From assembly GCF_964340395.1 (NCBI RefSeq), contig NC_135550.1, positions 10,743,408 to 10,807,407 of the forward strand: a DNA stretch of 64,000 nucleotides, in the 5' to 3' direction. Positions 25,901 to 38,300 of this stretch are shown piece by piece (the first letter of the stretch is position 1; every line of letters starts with the position of its first letter). Under the pieces are notes generated by a model. It searched no databases. It was not told the origin of the DNA and was given only the letters and a program-made list of their open reading frames with translations. Made by a program: the position numbers and the translations under genes. This DNA comes from Glandiceps talaboti. Lineage: Eukaryota > Hemichordata > Enteropneusta > Spengelidae.

Positions 25901-27969
25901 GGTCCAACGGAGCCTGGGGCTTTACAAATGACCCATGTCCATCCATCCATCCATCCATCCATCTATCCATTCATCTATCTATCTACCTATCCACCTATCC
26001 ACCCATCCATCTTTTCGTTGTTCACAGCCCTGTCTCTGACACCCTTTAATTTCAACGAAACCTGCCACAAATGTCAGACACTTCAGTGTGTATATGCACG
26101 TTATTTTTGTTTTGTGACCTTGACCAGAATGGCCAAACAGACATTGCTATCAATGAATTCATGAACTCGCATAGAGTGTTAGCTCACCGCATGGCCACAC
26201 TTTATGCACCGATTAGCTATTGGTGTGTGTGTGTGTGGCCGGGAGGGGGGGGGGGCATCCCACTCCAGGAAATAGAGACACTGTCATAAAGTTACCTTTA
26301 ATATAGAAGACTTGTTCCTTCGAAATATAGGCCACCGAGTATTATTACAATGTATCATTCATTGCCACGGAATATTCCAATAATAGAGCCTAGCCTACAT
26401 AATGCAACAAGATGGTCAACATTTTACAATATAATTATACGAAAGTACAAAAAATAAATCTACATGCATGTACGGCTACAGCCCGTCTTTGACATCATAG
26501 GCATGCCGGAACAAAAATAAAGTTAGTTCCCTAATATAAGTCGGTTACCATTTTGTTTCCCCATCAAGTGATTAAATTGATGAAGATATTGATATCTGTC
26601 ACGTACTCGATGATTACATTTCCTCCGAATGATTTCATACTAAACACAAAGAAGAGGTATTTATCCGCTGTACTTTTTTCCCTTTACAGATCCGTCCATT
26701 TGATTCAAAAAGCAGTTGTCTAGATACATTGGGTAGCCGAGGTGAAGGTTCCAATATGGGACTAGCCGATTGCCATAATTACGGTGGCAATCAAGTGAGT
26801 ATTAGTGAATTCTATTCTTACAATTCGCGTACAGTGCAAGATAAACGCCAGATATCGATGGATTGATAGAATAGACAGGCGTTTGTTTGTTTGTTTGTTT
26901 GTTTGTTTGTTTGTTTCTGTGTGTGTGTGTGTGTGCGCGCGCGTACGTGCGTTGTTGTTGTTTTGTTTGTTTGTTTGTTTGTTGTTTGTTTGCCTTTTTG
27001 TGGGGGGGGGGGGCGGTATTCTACCGTTGATATAACAAATAATGATTCTTTGCCATTTATTGACAGCTGTTCCGCTTAACTTCGTGGCACGACTTGAGGG
27101 TGAACGACATGTGTGTTTCTGGTAAAAATGCGAAGCCATTACTATACAAATGCAATGGAAAGAACAAAGCCAAAATAACAAAAGATTGGCATTTTAATGA
27201 GGTAAGTTCTCGAGCAAAAATATTCACGTTTGCTGTGCATTTACAAGGTGGAAAGATAAAATTAGTAATTACTCGAAAGAAGTACGAGTGTTCGACATTC
27301 GTCAGTACCACGCCCTCAGCGTCTGTAGGTTTCAAATACGCGATGTGTAGGCATGGGACAGCCAAGTTTCCAATACTGGTTGGGGTTACTATTTAAATAT
27401 TTCATTTCTGTTTCCAAAAATTGAAAACGAAATTTCAATTTACATATATTAATATTATTAATAAATAAGGGAGCAAGTACTTACATCTACTTGAAGTTGA
27501 GTAAAATTACACAAAATTAATATACATGTTTTATATATAAAAGAATAACCCTCGAAGTGACAATACAACCATGATACCCATGTCACCAGTTAATCTGCAG
27601 AAGCGAGTTGCGAATTTTGCGATCAGAAGTTGCAAAGTGATATATATTATTCAATAACAGTTTATATAGACAATGATAGAAGGTCGAATAATCGACATTA
27701 TGCATGGCAAAAACCCACAGGAGACTCGAACATCAAATTGTCCTATAAAAGACATGGTGATCGCGCATAAGTCTAGCGCCATAGTTGTAGAGGTCAAGAG
27801 GTCAATAGTATAATGGCACCAATCATCATCTCCGTTATATTGACAGGTGACAAAGCAGTTGTTCGTGGTATCAACAAAGCAGTGTTTAGATTACAGAGGA
27901 ACAACAGTTGTCCTGACAAGGTGCGACTCCAGCAAGGGAACACAGCAGTGGGACTTCGTAGAAATTTAG
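16978..27969 (+). CDS. GALNT7: Polypeptide N-acetylgalactosaminyltransferase 7-like, copy A
   Basis: Eleven exons: 16978-17142, 20358-20647, 22160-22326, 23430-23643, 24059-24232, 24451-24568, 24677-24799, 25558-25779, 26690-26794, 27067-27201 and 27847-27969 (TAG), 611 residues, phases consistent. It is a Golgi type II enzyme that transfers GalNAc from UDP-GalNAc to Ser/Thr; the GALNT7 branch prefers pre-glycosylated peptides. Residues 8-28 form the signal anchor, followed by a short stem. The GT-A domain holds [16 protein letters not shown], the Mn-binding LDAHCE (Asp258, His260), [24 protein letters not shown] (366-376) and CSRVGH (His394). A ricin-type lectin domain spans about 492-611: alpha CLD and GGNQLFRL, beta MCVS, gamma QCLDY and QQW. 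The subfamily call rests on [22 protein letters not shown] and GGNQLFR. Exons 9 and 10 are fused in copies B and C. Exon 11, too short to stand out as an open frame, was found by phase and the QCLD/QQW pattern. Confidence 0.95.
18985..19323. repeat. 15-bp minisatellite in GALNT7-A intron 1
   Basis: About 22 tandem copies of a 15-mer, ACTTGTGTAGTACCR, vary mainly at the last base and at T/A in ACTTGTG versus ACTAGTG. Because 15 is a multiple of three, the minus strand stays open and reads VGTTQ repeats. It lacks the spacer structure of a CRISPR array. Confidence 0.95.
19925..20120. repeat. Interspersed repeat related to 52173-52430
   Basis: The phrases GACGATGAAAT, TTGGTCGAGCCAGACGATGA, GTTGCAATATT and AGTAAG recur in the same order as in the repeat block in GALNT7-C intron 5. 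They also match the arms of the element at 9556-10568. It lies in GALNT7-A intron 1. Confidence 0.55.
21507..21633. repeat. Long near-perfect hairpin in GALNT7-A intron 2
   Basis: AGTTCCTGACGACCGTGTTC at 21517 pairs with GAACACGGTCGTCAGGAACT ending at 21624. The stem continues inward through TTTTACACGACGTTATCTT and its complement. The paired arms are about 43 bases with only one or two mismatches, around a loop of about 20 bases. The near identity of the arms suggests recent insertion of a foldback element. Confidence 0.85.
22337..22391. repeat. Three tandem copies of an 18-bp unit
   Basis: TGCACTATTAAAATAAA is repeated three times just after the exon 3 donor of GALNT7-A; the third copy has one substitution. 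Confidence 0.85.
22805..22945. repeat. Tandem repeat with CAAGTCAGATAGCCAAGT core
   Basis: Three copies of (T/C)(A)AGTCAGATAGCCAAGT, each followed by a short variable spacer, occur in GALNT7-A intron 3. A fourth, inverted half-site (GACTTGGCTATC-like) is seen near 22775 as CTTGGCTATCTG. Confidence 0.7.
24237..24349. repeat. (AACC)n/(AAAC)n array occupying half of GALNT7-A intron 5
   Basis: The array begins four bases after the exon 5 donor GTAATAA (24233) and fills about 113 of the 218 intron bases. Confidence 0.95.
24935..25310. mobile_element. Palindromic MITE-like element in GALNT7-A intron 7
   Basis: The left arm (about 24935-25090) and right arm (about 25155-25310) are inverted copies. 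Paired blocks include ATGGATGAAG with CTTCATCCAT, CTACTTGAAAAATCAATGTG with CACATTGATTTTTCAAGTAG, and CAAGTCCTTGTTTGT with ACAAACACAGACTTG. There is no coding capacity. Related copies lie at 60583-61111 and, as a single arm, at 5345-5440. Confidence 0.8.
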
Positions 27970-28663
27970 TCTGTTACCTTCAGTGTTAGACCCTTTTAAT
28001 GGCGGATTTCGAGTACATCATTGCCAACAATTTCAGAAGAAGGGGGACATTGTCGACATCCCACCCCTGCGAACGGGTCTAGGCTAGGCTACTTTCAATG
28101 TGGTGTTTTGGAATCGGCGGTGTATTCAATTAACGGCTAGTGAGCACACGCACGGTCCTGGCACCGGCGATTCGAGTATGTTTCGAATCAAGAAACGCTG
28201 TAAGAGCCCGATACAAATCTCTACCTGCCAACATGAAATTGTTAAAAAAAAATTTTTTTAAAGTACGTCGAATGTCTTTATGCAAATTATGCTGCCATTC
28301 ACTCTATTGACAATTGTTGTTATTTATTTCCACAGACATATTTTTTTTTGAACAATGTCGCTCAATGTGTAATAATAGAAAATATTGTGCTGTTAATGCA
28401 TCATAATCTCATTATAAAGTTTAAAGCGAATAGCTGACATTAGCAATAATAACAACGCTGTCACTCAATGTTATACTACAGCTTCACAAGCTTATAATTG
28501 TGCTTCCATTTGGAAATCGAAGCTCTTGTAAGTATTTTGATAATTTGACTTGCAAATCTGTTTTCTGATTTGCAGAATAATTTTAGGTAGTTAATAACCC
28601 CAGTTACAACCTATGCTAACAAGACCAAGTTACTCGTGTATGTTCAAATGATATACATACACG

Positions 28664-28694
28664 CTCAGACCACTAACGAATTTAGTGGTCTGAG
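28664..28694. repeat. Foldback CTCAGACCACTA / TAGTGGTCTGAG
   Basis: A 12-bp perfect stem with a 7-base loop. The same palindrome core (CAGACCACT...AGTGGTCTG) occurs at 7015-7047 in choline kinase intron 1, and one arm at about 54756-54767. This suggests a dispersed foldback family rather than a local accident. Confidence 0.7.
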
Positions 28695-28900
28695 ATACAC
28701 GTAACAGATTTGTACTCTCTTCGTAAAATTCCAGATTTCATTGTTTGGTTTCTCTTATGCTAGTTAACGCATCCATGGCCACCTCATCATTTACAGGGAA
28801 ATTGAAGTTGCCTTAGCGCTTCACTCAATGAACAAACTGTTTTTTTTTTAAAGATAACATGGACACATTTCAACTCCACAGTAACAATAACAGAGAGACA

Positions 28901-28901
<1 letters not shown>

Positions 28902-28975
<74 letters not shown>
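28902..28975. repeat. Compound (CA)n(TC)n microsatellite
   Basis: About 24 CA units are followed directly by about 12 TC units. Confidence 0.95.
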
Positions 28976-28980
<5 letters not shown>

Positions 28981-30436
28981 GGATCCTTTAACCAATTACA
29001 CAGAAGAGTGATAAGCAATGCTATTCATTAACAGTGCTTAGATCAGGCTTCCTCTGAAAACATAACATATGGATTTAATGATTTTTATGGCTTCAATTAC
29101 TATGCTTTCCAGCTCACAAGCAAGACAATGACTTGTTTATCCCAACTGTAAAATTCATCTTTATAATAATTTATCTTGCATTTGGAATTGTCAGAGTGTG
29201 TGTGTGTAACAATATCATGTCACGTGAGGAAAACGCCAAGACAAGTTCAATTTCCAGGTAATTGATGAGGTATACTGTATTTCATTTGAAGATGTTCATG
29301 CGACAAGTTTACGGTACACTACTTATTGATGAATGGATATCCGAACACGAAAAAGCTCTGACACGAAATAACACAAAAACGCCTCTCTTGTCTAAGTGTG
29401 CATAGGCTATCAATCAAAATATATTGAAACCCAATTAATGTGTGCACGTGACATGGGACATCATTGCGTTTTTAAACTTTATGTAAATAGCAACAGTCGT
29501 GTCTTGGAAACAAAATCAATGCAAGACAATATTCATAAGTACATAATTATTTTACTAACAATAAATGTAACTTTGTACAATAGAGTATATGGAGGTGTAG
29601 TTTTAGGTAACTTCTACAAATTAAATGTATATATTGGAGGCCTATATACTACTTTTATCTTTTGAAATAATATAGTTACATATAAAACTCAACGAACCTT
29701 GTTATGAATGTGGCCCACCAGCAGCTTAAGACATAATATCATTTTTGTACATAGAAGACCAGTATATATTTTATATCACGACTTGTCTGTCGTATTAAAC
29801 AACAATGCAATTACGTAGTCGTCTTCAACATTAACACTCAGTTTTCGCCGTGTTTAAGATTTTGGTTGACTGGCAAGAAGTGTCTTCCGTAAATTTATAA
29901 AACAGCCAAATTCCGGCAATTTGCTCCCTCCATACCGTCAACAATCTTATCAAAGAATATGGCCGAAATTTTGATTGAAGTGTGTAGTTCATGATCAGAT
30001 TTGACAGTGTCACAATGTAGGCTACCACAATGCAAGTATTTTAATGCCTTTGTAAACAATTCATGGGTCTTCTATGAGAACATTTGCTTTGGTGATGAAG
30101 TAACATGGCAATGCAATACACAATTGTAGCTGTACTTGGCTACCTAGTAAGTTTGGAACAATAAATGATGAAGTATATGTGCTAACAGTGTCAAAATATC
30201 AGCGTTATTCTTGCCTTCTGTTCATGCATGACGTTGATAATGTATGGTACACTCAAAAAAGCCACTGGGGACACAACCATGGCCATTTCAGTTGGATTGC
30301 AGTGAAGACCACAGTCGAGGCTAGCGTAGAGTTTTCAGTTGTCATTGATAGAATAGCAATTCTATACCATACTTCTAGTCAGTATACAAATCATATTGAC
30401 AGTTTTCTATGAATAAGCGATGTTAATCTCCCGCTA

Positions 30437-31816
30437 CTAGTCTGGTATTAGAGTCAAATCTCGTTGCGGGTGAAGACAACCGGACCAGGTTGTCGGCAGA
30501 AAACCAATCCTGACGATATACCCGGCATCATATCTATAGTCTTTGAATTTTCGACTCCAAGTTCGGTTTTGTTCCAAGTAAGACGTGCATTGCCAATTAC
30601 TGTCTTCTTCGTAGTCAAATACGATAGCGTTCGGTTTATTTTTGCGGTATCCAAAGACTGCGTTCACGGTACACCCCATCGGACTGCACGAGAACTCGTT
30701 TGCTCCTATTTCGTTGACTCTGACTAAGTTAGCGCATGGGATGGTGACGGTCTGGTCGACGCCTGGTGTGATATTCCTAATGTCAAAGACAGTTACAGCC
30801 GTCGGTGTACTTTCTGTATCCCCATAAAACGCTTGAGGAGCGAGACTGGTGTAGACGTATGAGCCATTAAATTCGGAATAGGTGTAAATTTGCATTTGGT
30901 AATAGTTTTCAGAATGTGTTTCCAAATCTAACCAATCAAGTCCGATCGTGTAATTCGGAGCTACATTACTGAGAACCAAAAAACTGAAAACGATCGCCAC
31001 GCTAGCAAAACACAGGTAAAGGAAATTTATACAACCAAGAGTTGCTGATGCACATGAATAGGAACTTTGAATCTGGTATCCATCATCATACCTTCCGCCC
31101 GATTCAGACCTAGGCACTCGCATTCGTTGCACGCGTGGTTTCTTTTTCTTACTTTCTGTTTCAACCGGGGTGCTACATAGACAACCCATGAGAAAAAAAG
31201 TCAAGAAAATTTTGATCAGCAAACAGACTGGCGTAGCAGCTAAGGCTCCGAGGTGTAACCAGTCCGACCAGTAGAGGGTACATGGAATGATGAGCGACCG
31301 GTATGTTATACTCATCGGCAAATCTTCCAGTAAGATGGACATGAAATTCAGTACGATCCGAAAAGAGAGAATGACACCTTCGCTTGCATCATGCTTGGGT
31401 GGTGCGGTTACATCGGCAGCAGCGACTCGAAATTCCAATTTTTCTTCCTTACGAAGCGAACACGCCGAACACACTTTTCGCCACTGGATAATCATTAGTA
31501 ACATTCCAACAAAGTAAACCACAGATCCCATGCTACAAAACGTAAGTATTAAGACGTCGATAAGTTCACTCTTAGAAATGAAAACTCCATAATCCTGTCG
31601 TAGAACGACGATGTAATATTTGTACCAGTCCGCGACTAAGGTGATGGTGTTGAGGAACCACGAAAAGACTCCCAAGATTGCAATCGAAGTCCCTCTACGT
31701 CGACAGCCACAGTGTGCAGATACAAGGCGACGATCGTATGCCACATCCATGCACCCAGTCCAACAATTCTCGTCTCGTTCGACGCTTACGTACCGTTCTG
31801 AAATGTCGTCGTCCAT
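30437..31816 (-). CDS. Uncharacterised intronless multi-pass membrane protein (459 aa)
   Basis: A single open frame of 459 codons has no splice signals needed. The start has a good context (A at -3, G at +4). I do not recognise the family. Hydrophobic segments lie at about residues 43-66, 84-111, 147-172, 186-212 and 256-283. Basic loops (RKVCSACSLRKEEK; KKKKPRVQRMRVPR at 223-236) after segments 2 and 4 suggest a cytosolic N-terminus and an outside C-terminus. The C-terminal 175 residues would be an ectodomain with N-glycosylation sequons at 288 (NYT), 317 (NGS), 348 (NIT) and 417 (NRT) and cysteines 361, 377, 381, 410 and 447. Segment 3 contains SILLEDLPMS, faintly like the acidic-Pro motif in XK-type membrane proteins, but that is not enough for assignment. 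The lack of introns amid intron-rich genes suggests a retrocopy or an ancestral single-exon family. It lies between GALNT7-A and GALNT7-B. Confidence 0.8.
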   Translation of the reverse strand: MDDDISERYVSVERDENCWTGCMDVAYDRRLVSAHCGCRRRGTSIAILGVFSWFLNTITLVADWYKYYIVVLRQDYGVFISKSELIDVLILTFCSMGSVVYFVGMLLMIIQWRKVCSACSLRKEEKLEFRVAAADVTAPPKHDASEGVILSFRIVLNFMSILLEDLPMSITYRSLIIPCTLYWSDWLHLGALAATPVCLLIKIFLTFFLMGCLCSTPVETESKKKKPRVQRMRVPRSESGGRYDDGYQIQSSYSCASATLGCINFLYLCFASVAIVFSFLVLSNVAPNYTIGLDWLDLETHSENYYQMQIYTYSEFNGSYVYTSLAPQAFYGDTESTPTAVTVFDIRNITPGVDQTVTIPCANLVRVNEIGANEFSCSPMGCTVNAVFGYRKNKPNAIVFDYEEDSNWQCTSYLEQNRTWSRKFKDYRYDAGYIVRIGFLPTTWSGCLHPQRDLTLIPD

Positions 31817-34800
31817 ACTGCCGGTACAATTTTTAATCTCAGTCGTGTCTTTGGCACCGTTATCTAGTGTTCACTGGTATCTATGTTTAACAACACCCTT
31901 TGAAGACGTTCCTCTTCTCGAAGTCAATATAATGGATATAATAGGGCATGATATACAAAGACACCGTGAATTGGTGCGATAGTAGTAATTAAAACCTAGG
32001 AAACCGTCTCAATGTGCCAATTGCACCTCATAATGTGATGGGGCTTATAGTGCCTTGACCTTTACCTCTTCTACGATCAAAACTCATCAACAACGCCCAG
32101 TGTACGTACGTTCGCCGTCTATGAATTTTATAACATGGCCACTGTACTTTAACAATTCGTAAACTTTACAAATATTTACTACAAAAGAAATACTTTTGAT
32201 TTTAAAAAAACCCTCAATTGGTCCATTGTATAGAGAATAGCTTAGTTTTTTGTCAGTCTAGTAGGGAAGATTATTGCGCCGCATGGGTAGTACAATATTC
32301 TATTGTACTTTAGAAATAAAGGACAAGGGGGGCTATAAATCACTGTAATATTTAGACAATATGTCGTTAGCTATTATATTATATGTTAATTTGTTATTGT
32401 TATTCATACTTTTGTTGTTATTGTTATTTTTGTTGCGCACTTTATGCTTAAAAAGTATCAAGCAACTTGCCACTTGTCAAAATTACGGGGTTTTTGAAAG
32501 TCAGATTTGACGGGATAAACAACGTGTTTTCCTCTTTGTTTTCGTCATTAACATTGGGGCGTGAGAGTTCTCGTGACATCTCCGTTCACCCATACCTACT
32601 CACACGCTATATGATAACGGTGCGATGTGTTTAACGTTTGTAACAATGGGGTTCTCGAAGACAGGGGCATTTGTCATGTGTACAATAGAATTTTATCACC
32701 GTGGAATACGTCTTAGTTTAACAGTTTAGTTCATCCAAGGTCAACTTCGCCCAAGGTGTGGTTACTTAGAGGGTATATATACATCACGTTCGTCACAACT
32801 GTTCTCTTTGTAATATATCTTTCAACTTCAGAGTGGAATTTAATTGACCAGGTAACCCGTTGATTTATAAGACCTGATACATAACAGGTACAAAGGGTAC
32901 GACACGAGTCAAAGAGAAACCTATGATCGTGGCGTAAGCCTTAGCATGACAACGTGTATATTTGGGAAATTAGATATTACAAACTATGGTGCGTGCTCAG
33001 ATCAAATTGGTTCTTACCCACTCTTTTGAAATAAAATCAAGCAGAGGTACATGTACAGAGTGAGCAGGGTGGACACACCCTTACAGAACTTCGTATTGAT
33101 ATACTCGACATGGATGGAGACTTGTTGTACGTACACATCTGAGCTAAGTGAGCTGGTGATATTCTAATGTTGACGTGAGCAAATGACGTATCAGTTGAAT
33201 ACACTGAAAATCAAACGTCCAAATGTCCATGTAGTTGGCAGAGTACAAAGGACTTCATTTATCGAAGGTTTCTACACTACAAAAACGACAATTCTGGAAT
33301 TTCAAGTTACAGCTAACGGCCAAAATTTAGAGTATTCCTGAAAAACGAAATTAATGAAATGGTCAGAGTCAGACTTATACTGTTGAAATTTTCATTGTCT
33401 AAAAATTACTGAACTTTCTGTTAATACGAAAACTCAAAACCCAGTCTGTTATTGAGGATATATTGAGGAAAATGACAAGTTGGTAACGAATATCCATGGA
33501 ATATGAATTGACACCACGTGCAAAATGTGAACGACTTGAGAACCTTGGCTTATTTGTATACACAAGCGTCCAATATTTGGTTATATATGGTTTCATGATC
33601 AATACTTAATGCAATGTACGCGTTTCAGCTAAAATCAACGATATAATTGTAATCACTTTCAAAGCTGTTGGGGGCAGGGGGTCAATCATTTTGAACATCA
33701 ACATACATGGCAACGTGTAAGAAATACACCTGTCCAATAAATCCCACTACACACAACACATACACAAGTGAAAATTAGTTCGTGTTCACACAAAATATGT
33801 TTAGTTTTATTGCAAGTATTGAGCCACGCATAATGGAATGCACATACGATAAAACTGGTTGTAAAAGTCTATGCGTGGAATAAAATACATTGTACAAAAT
33901 GCATACAAAATACATGACTCTTGAATTTGCCTCATTATTACGCTTTTATGTTACATGCAGCAAGGTATCGTTTCCAAACAACTTCACATTTCCTACAAAA
34001 AGACCATGTCTATGCTACACACTAAATATCCGACTGAGTAAAATGAAACCATTGGAATTTAAATTGAAAAGAAAGAAATAATGGATGACTAAAAATTCTC
34101 TGATAATTTCTGCACTGTGGTGTGATGAGCAGTAGTTAAAAAGATAAAAATAAACCCTTTGTTATTAACTCCCCCCCCCCTTAGAATAACTGTGATCTAC
34201 ACATTTTAAAGAAAATATTGCAATGGAAATACGCATGTCAATAGTTCAGGATGTCGTTGTTATTCATAATAAATACAAATTTGCTAGGGCTACCTCATCT
34301 ACTGAATGTGAAAGTGATGAGATACAGGTGTATTCTGGCAGAGGGAGAATCTTCTCGGTTTCTAATGTCTAATTTTACATATAATCATGGTGCCGAGTAC
34401 AATACAGTGTCACGGTGTTTGCATATTAAAAGTATTGCCTTTTCCCCGTTAAAAAAAATGATTGCATTACAATAATTGCCCTGTGAGATTGCATGAAATG
34501 GTCATTATGTAAATACATTGGTTCTGCACACCTTTATCTTGTTTCTATAGTTGCTTTGTTCAATACACGTGTGGTGAATGATACTGGAACTTAACACACT
34601 GCAGCAGCTTTCACAAAGTGGCATAAAAAGTGTGATCTCGCCAATAATGCGAAATATCAAACATTGTGACAAGAATAATGCAAAAGCATTACAAAAAATG
34701 ACGAAAATTGTCTTCGCTTCAAAAACGACGTCGGCATACGACTTTTGTTAGTCTGTCTACGTTGTTGGATGTGTGGTTCCGCTATCGTTCTGGATAGAAT

Positions 34801-35324
34801 GAGCACATCGGAATTACAGCTCCAGCGACGTACATAGACTAGATTTTTATGTGAGAGAGTTGTAATTTACCTTTATTTCGTATTTGATGAGTTTCAGTTG
34901 TATGCCTAACACTGTTTCATTGTACTTGCTTTGTAAATAAAATTATACAGTTTGATAATGATGCATATCGTTACATACAAAACTATACCCTGCAAGGCAC
35001 AACACATTAAAAAGGGAGACTGCAAGATATGTCGTTCCGCCCATACCGGCCTCCTGTGGGGGTTGACCGATGGGTGAGGGCGCCCCGTCATGGCGTGCCT
35101 CACAGCCTCTACTAAAAGCTGAGCAAATTGTAGGCAAGTTTTTGGAAAACAATAATGTACGTCATCGAGTTGTATAACCAAAAAAAATCAGTTATAAATT
35201 ATTTTGTGTGTTTTTTTTGCAATTGCAAACTTATACAAATCAAAGTTTATAATAATAATTCGACATGTATATATGTAATTTATATTACTAAGATATCTTC
35301 TTGCACAGATCACTCGGACAATCA
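31817..35324. other. Intergenic region upstream of the intronless gene, downstream of GALNT7-B
   Basis: No supported exon. On the minus strand AATAAA at 34872-34877 lies about 450 bases past the GALNT7-B stop and may be its polyadenylation signal. The rest is AT-rich with a short C-run near 34180 and no long repeats. Confidence 0.4.
34872..34877 (-). terminator. Candidate polyadenylation signal of GALNT7-B
   Basis: AATAAA on the minus strand, 448 bases downstream of the TGA at 35325-35327. No nearer canonical hexamer was seen. Position alone supports it. Confidence 0.3.
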
Positions 35325-38300
35325 TCAGTAATTCTGTGTGATCTCCCATTCCTGAAGTTTCTTTGTTGTGTCACACGTTTCCATGACAATATCTTGACGC
35401 ATGGGGTCTAATTCAACGCATAAATTCAACGAAGTTTCCATGATCATCTTTGTATGCTGAAAGAAATAGTATATAAATACCACGGTAAACAGAATGGTAC
35501 GGAGATACACACACTGACACATACATAGGCATGCAGACAGACAGACAAACAAACAAACACACATACACACAGACACACACACACACATGCACACATGTAC
35601 ACACAGGTGCATGTACACGTGATGAGGTGCTAAGTTTCTCCTGCCTCTCCTGTCTGTGATAATAAAGTGCCTTTTTCTAGCTCGTATGCTTATTTCGAAC
35701 ATTCAAGTTGCACTTTGCAATATGCTCATCCGTCTGACCAACCTGTTGTTGGTAAACAGATATTCGTCGTAGAGGGCTCTCGTATGACTCGTCAACAAAA
35801 AACGGATCATTCAGTCACAGCGATTGGAGAGTATTATTGCAGTAGTAAACTACAAAATGTACCACACCATTCCCGTACCTCTGAAAATAGACATTGCCAC
35901 TTTGAAGTCTGACCTAGCAGGCCTTTCAAAGTAATATAACTAGCTGCTGACATACACGTACAGACACTCTCCCTCACTATCCATACACATACCTTCAAGA
36001 CACATCTAATGGCATTACTGTTAAATTCTCATCTTATAAAACAATATAGTTGTTTAGCTCAACGACAGATATTCCTGGACATAGAATCTGAGCAAGATAA
36101 ATAGTCTCTCCAGCTACTGCACTGTAAAGATACATTGTGTCGCTTAGCCCTAATCAGTTTTCTGTTGAGTGCTGGCTGACAGGCACGGCGCGACACGTCG
36201 CATCTTACAGACTATATGCCCCCCCCCCCCCCCCGAAGAATTGTTTCTGGTCAGCGCGCACATCACTTACATACCCCCGCGTCGATCTCCCTTTTTACGT
36301 GCATGTCCAGCCCATGTAGTCTGCAGATCAGGGGGAAACCCAGAAGTAACCCTCCCTACATTAATGGCTGCTTCAGTGAAGACAACTGCGGAGTCCATCG
36401 TGAACAAGCAAATTACATCTGCCCTGTTCTCTCCCCCACAGTTGCTCTAAAGTAACTGCCATAAATAGTAGATTGAGTGACAGGTTTGACAATTACAAAA
36501 AAGAACAAAATCTCGTCGTCGCACCACATTAGACAAAATGTTGTGACCAGAAACAATTGTTTTTTTGTTTTTTTGTGTGTGTGGCCTATACGAATAAGTT
36601 TCTTACTAGCTGTGTGTGAATCCACACTTATACTTACCTCGTTGTATTCCCAATTGTACTTGATACCTTTCTTACATTTATCTAGTTTCAATGTGAAATG
36701 GGAGACAAAGAGACACTGGTCGTAGATGATAAATTGACCTGCTTCATTGAACCTAAAAAGTTGGTTACCTCCCATACCATGGCAACCACTGATACCGACC
36801 CGTGCATTGTTTTTACGTCCCATGGTATCTAGACACATCACTGTACCAACTGATTTAACCTGGGAAAAATAAAACAAGCTTATTAATACAGTTATTAAAA
36901 GTACTTATCACTTGCCGTGAACATCAATATTGTATTTTAACCGAATATTATAACTTGCCACGAAAATAATTTATATATTTTGAGGCCAACAGAAGTTATC
37001 TTTGAACATCGTCATAAAACCACATGTATCATTACGGTACAGTCCAAAACGTACCGCACGGTATATTTTTCTTAGTGTCAGTAGAAATATATGCTCGGCC
37101 TTCCGAGAAAGGTAACTTTGTAAGTGCGCCATCATCGGCCTTCGCTTGTGACTGGTGGCTATGACAGGGCAGCATGAGCACAGCATATCGTATCTTACCT
37201 TTTGGTCATGTGATAAGTTCACGGACAAATTTGAACTATTATATGCCTTGTAGAATTAGGAATGTGTTTAACAGTTTTTTTGGTGTGAATGAAGGATTTT
37301 TAATATCGCTTAAAAGCCAGCAGAGGTGCAAATATTGAAAATATTAGTAATTCACAACAATTTACACAATAGAAGAACTCTTTATTTTAGTATCATGTGA
37401 AGGTGTGTCCTAAAACTACTCACCTCTCCCCAATATTTGTTTGGAGCTGGAAGTGGGTAGTTTTCTATCAAGTCGTACGCTACTTCATCCATAAACCATT
37501 GGAAACTTTTTGGACATTTCTTTTTCCTGAATTCAACCTGTGCACTGATGTCACCGCGATATTTGCCTATTAGTCCTGGCTGACTAGCATAGAAATATTT
37601 CTTGTAATCATCCAGCCACACTTCCACAACTCTGAGATGATTCTGGAAAACAACGCGATTGTTTGCTATTAAAGAAAGACGACTTTCTCGTTGTTACTTT
37701 TGCAGGAATTACTGTTAACATTAAAGGTATGAGATTGCTTACCTATATTCAGGAATTAAATAAATATACATTATTCCCGTTCAATATTTATAATTGACCA
37801 AAATTCAAAGTCTGCCATTTCAGTATGGCATTGTGGAAGGTTGGGTCACGTGACAGATTAAGGCACATTCTGATGGAAAAATCTAGTCTATCCCAAAATA
37901 AACTGTTAGGCTACTGAAAAATCATTTACCTGGTGGACCACTGATATAGAGCCTTCATTATTACTAGGATAAGAATAAGGCACCAACTTTCTGTAAATGT
38001 GAGCCACTCTCGAACACGGTACAAACTCCAACGTTCCTCCACACATCCAAATCTGCAAGAATATCACAGAAACACACTATATTTTCAGGAAAATTACCAA
38101 CGATTTGAATAATAACGTCTTCTGTCGTAGGCTATTTGTCCATTTTCGATGGCTTGTTTTTCTAATTATGGTGGGGAGTGTGAGAATTAAATTAAATGAC
38201 AATGCATCCTTTTGTCACTTGCCTCCTGGTTTTTACATATTGCCAGTGAGAAATTCATCAACCGACAGACTACACTGCGTACAGAATACAGCATTTCGCG

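Larger units (their letters stand above)
27970..30436. other. Intergenic region between GALNT7-A and the intronless gene
   Basis: The two genes converge on this stretch. No exon is supported. A (CA)n-(TC)n array sits at 28902-28975 and a short hairpin at 28664-28694. I found no clear AATAAA close to the copy A stop. Confidence 0.4.
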
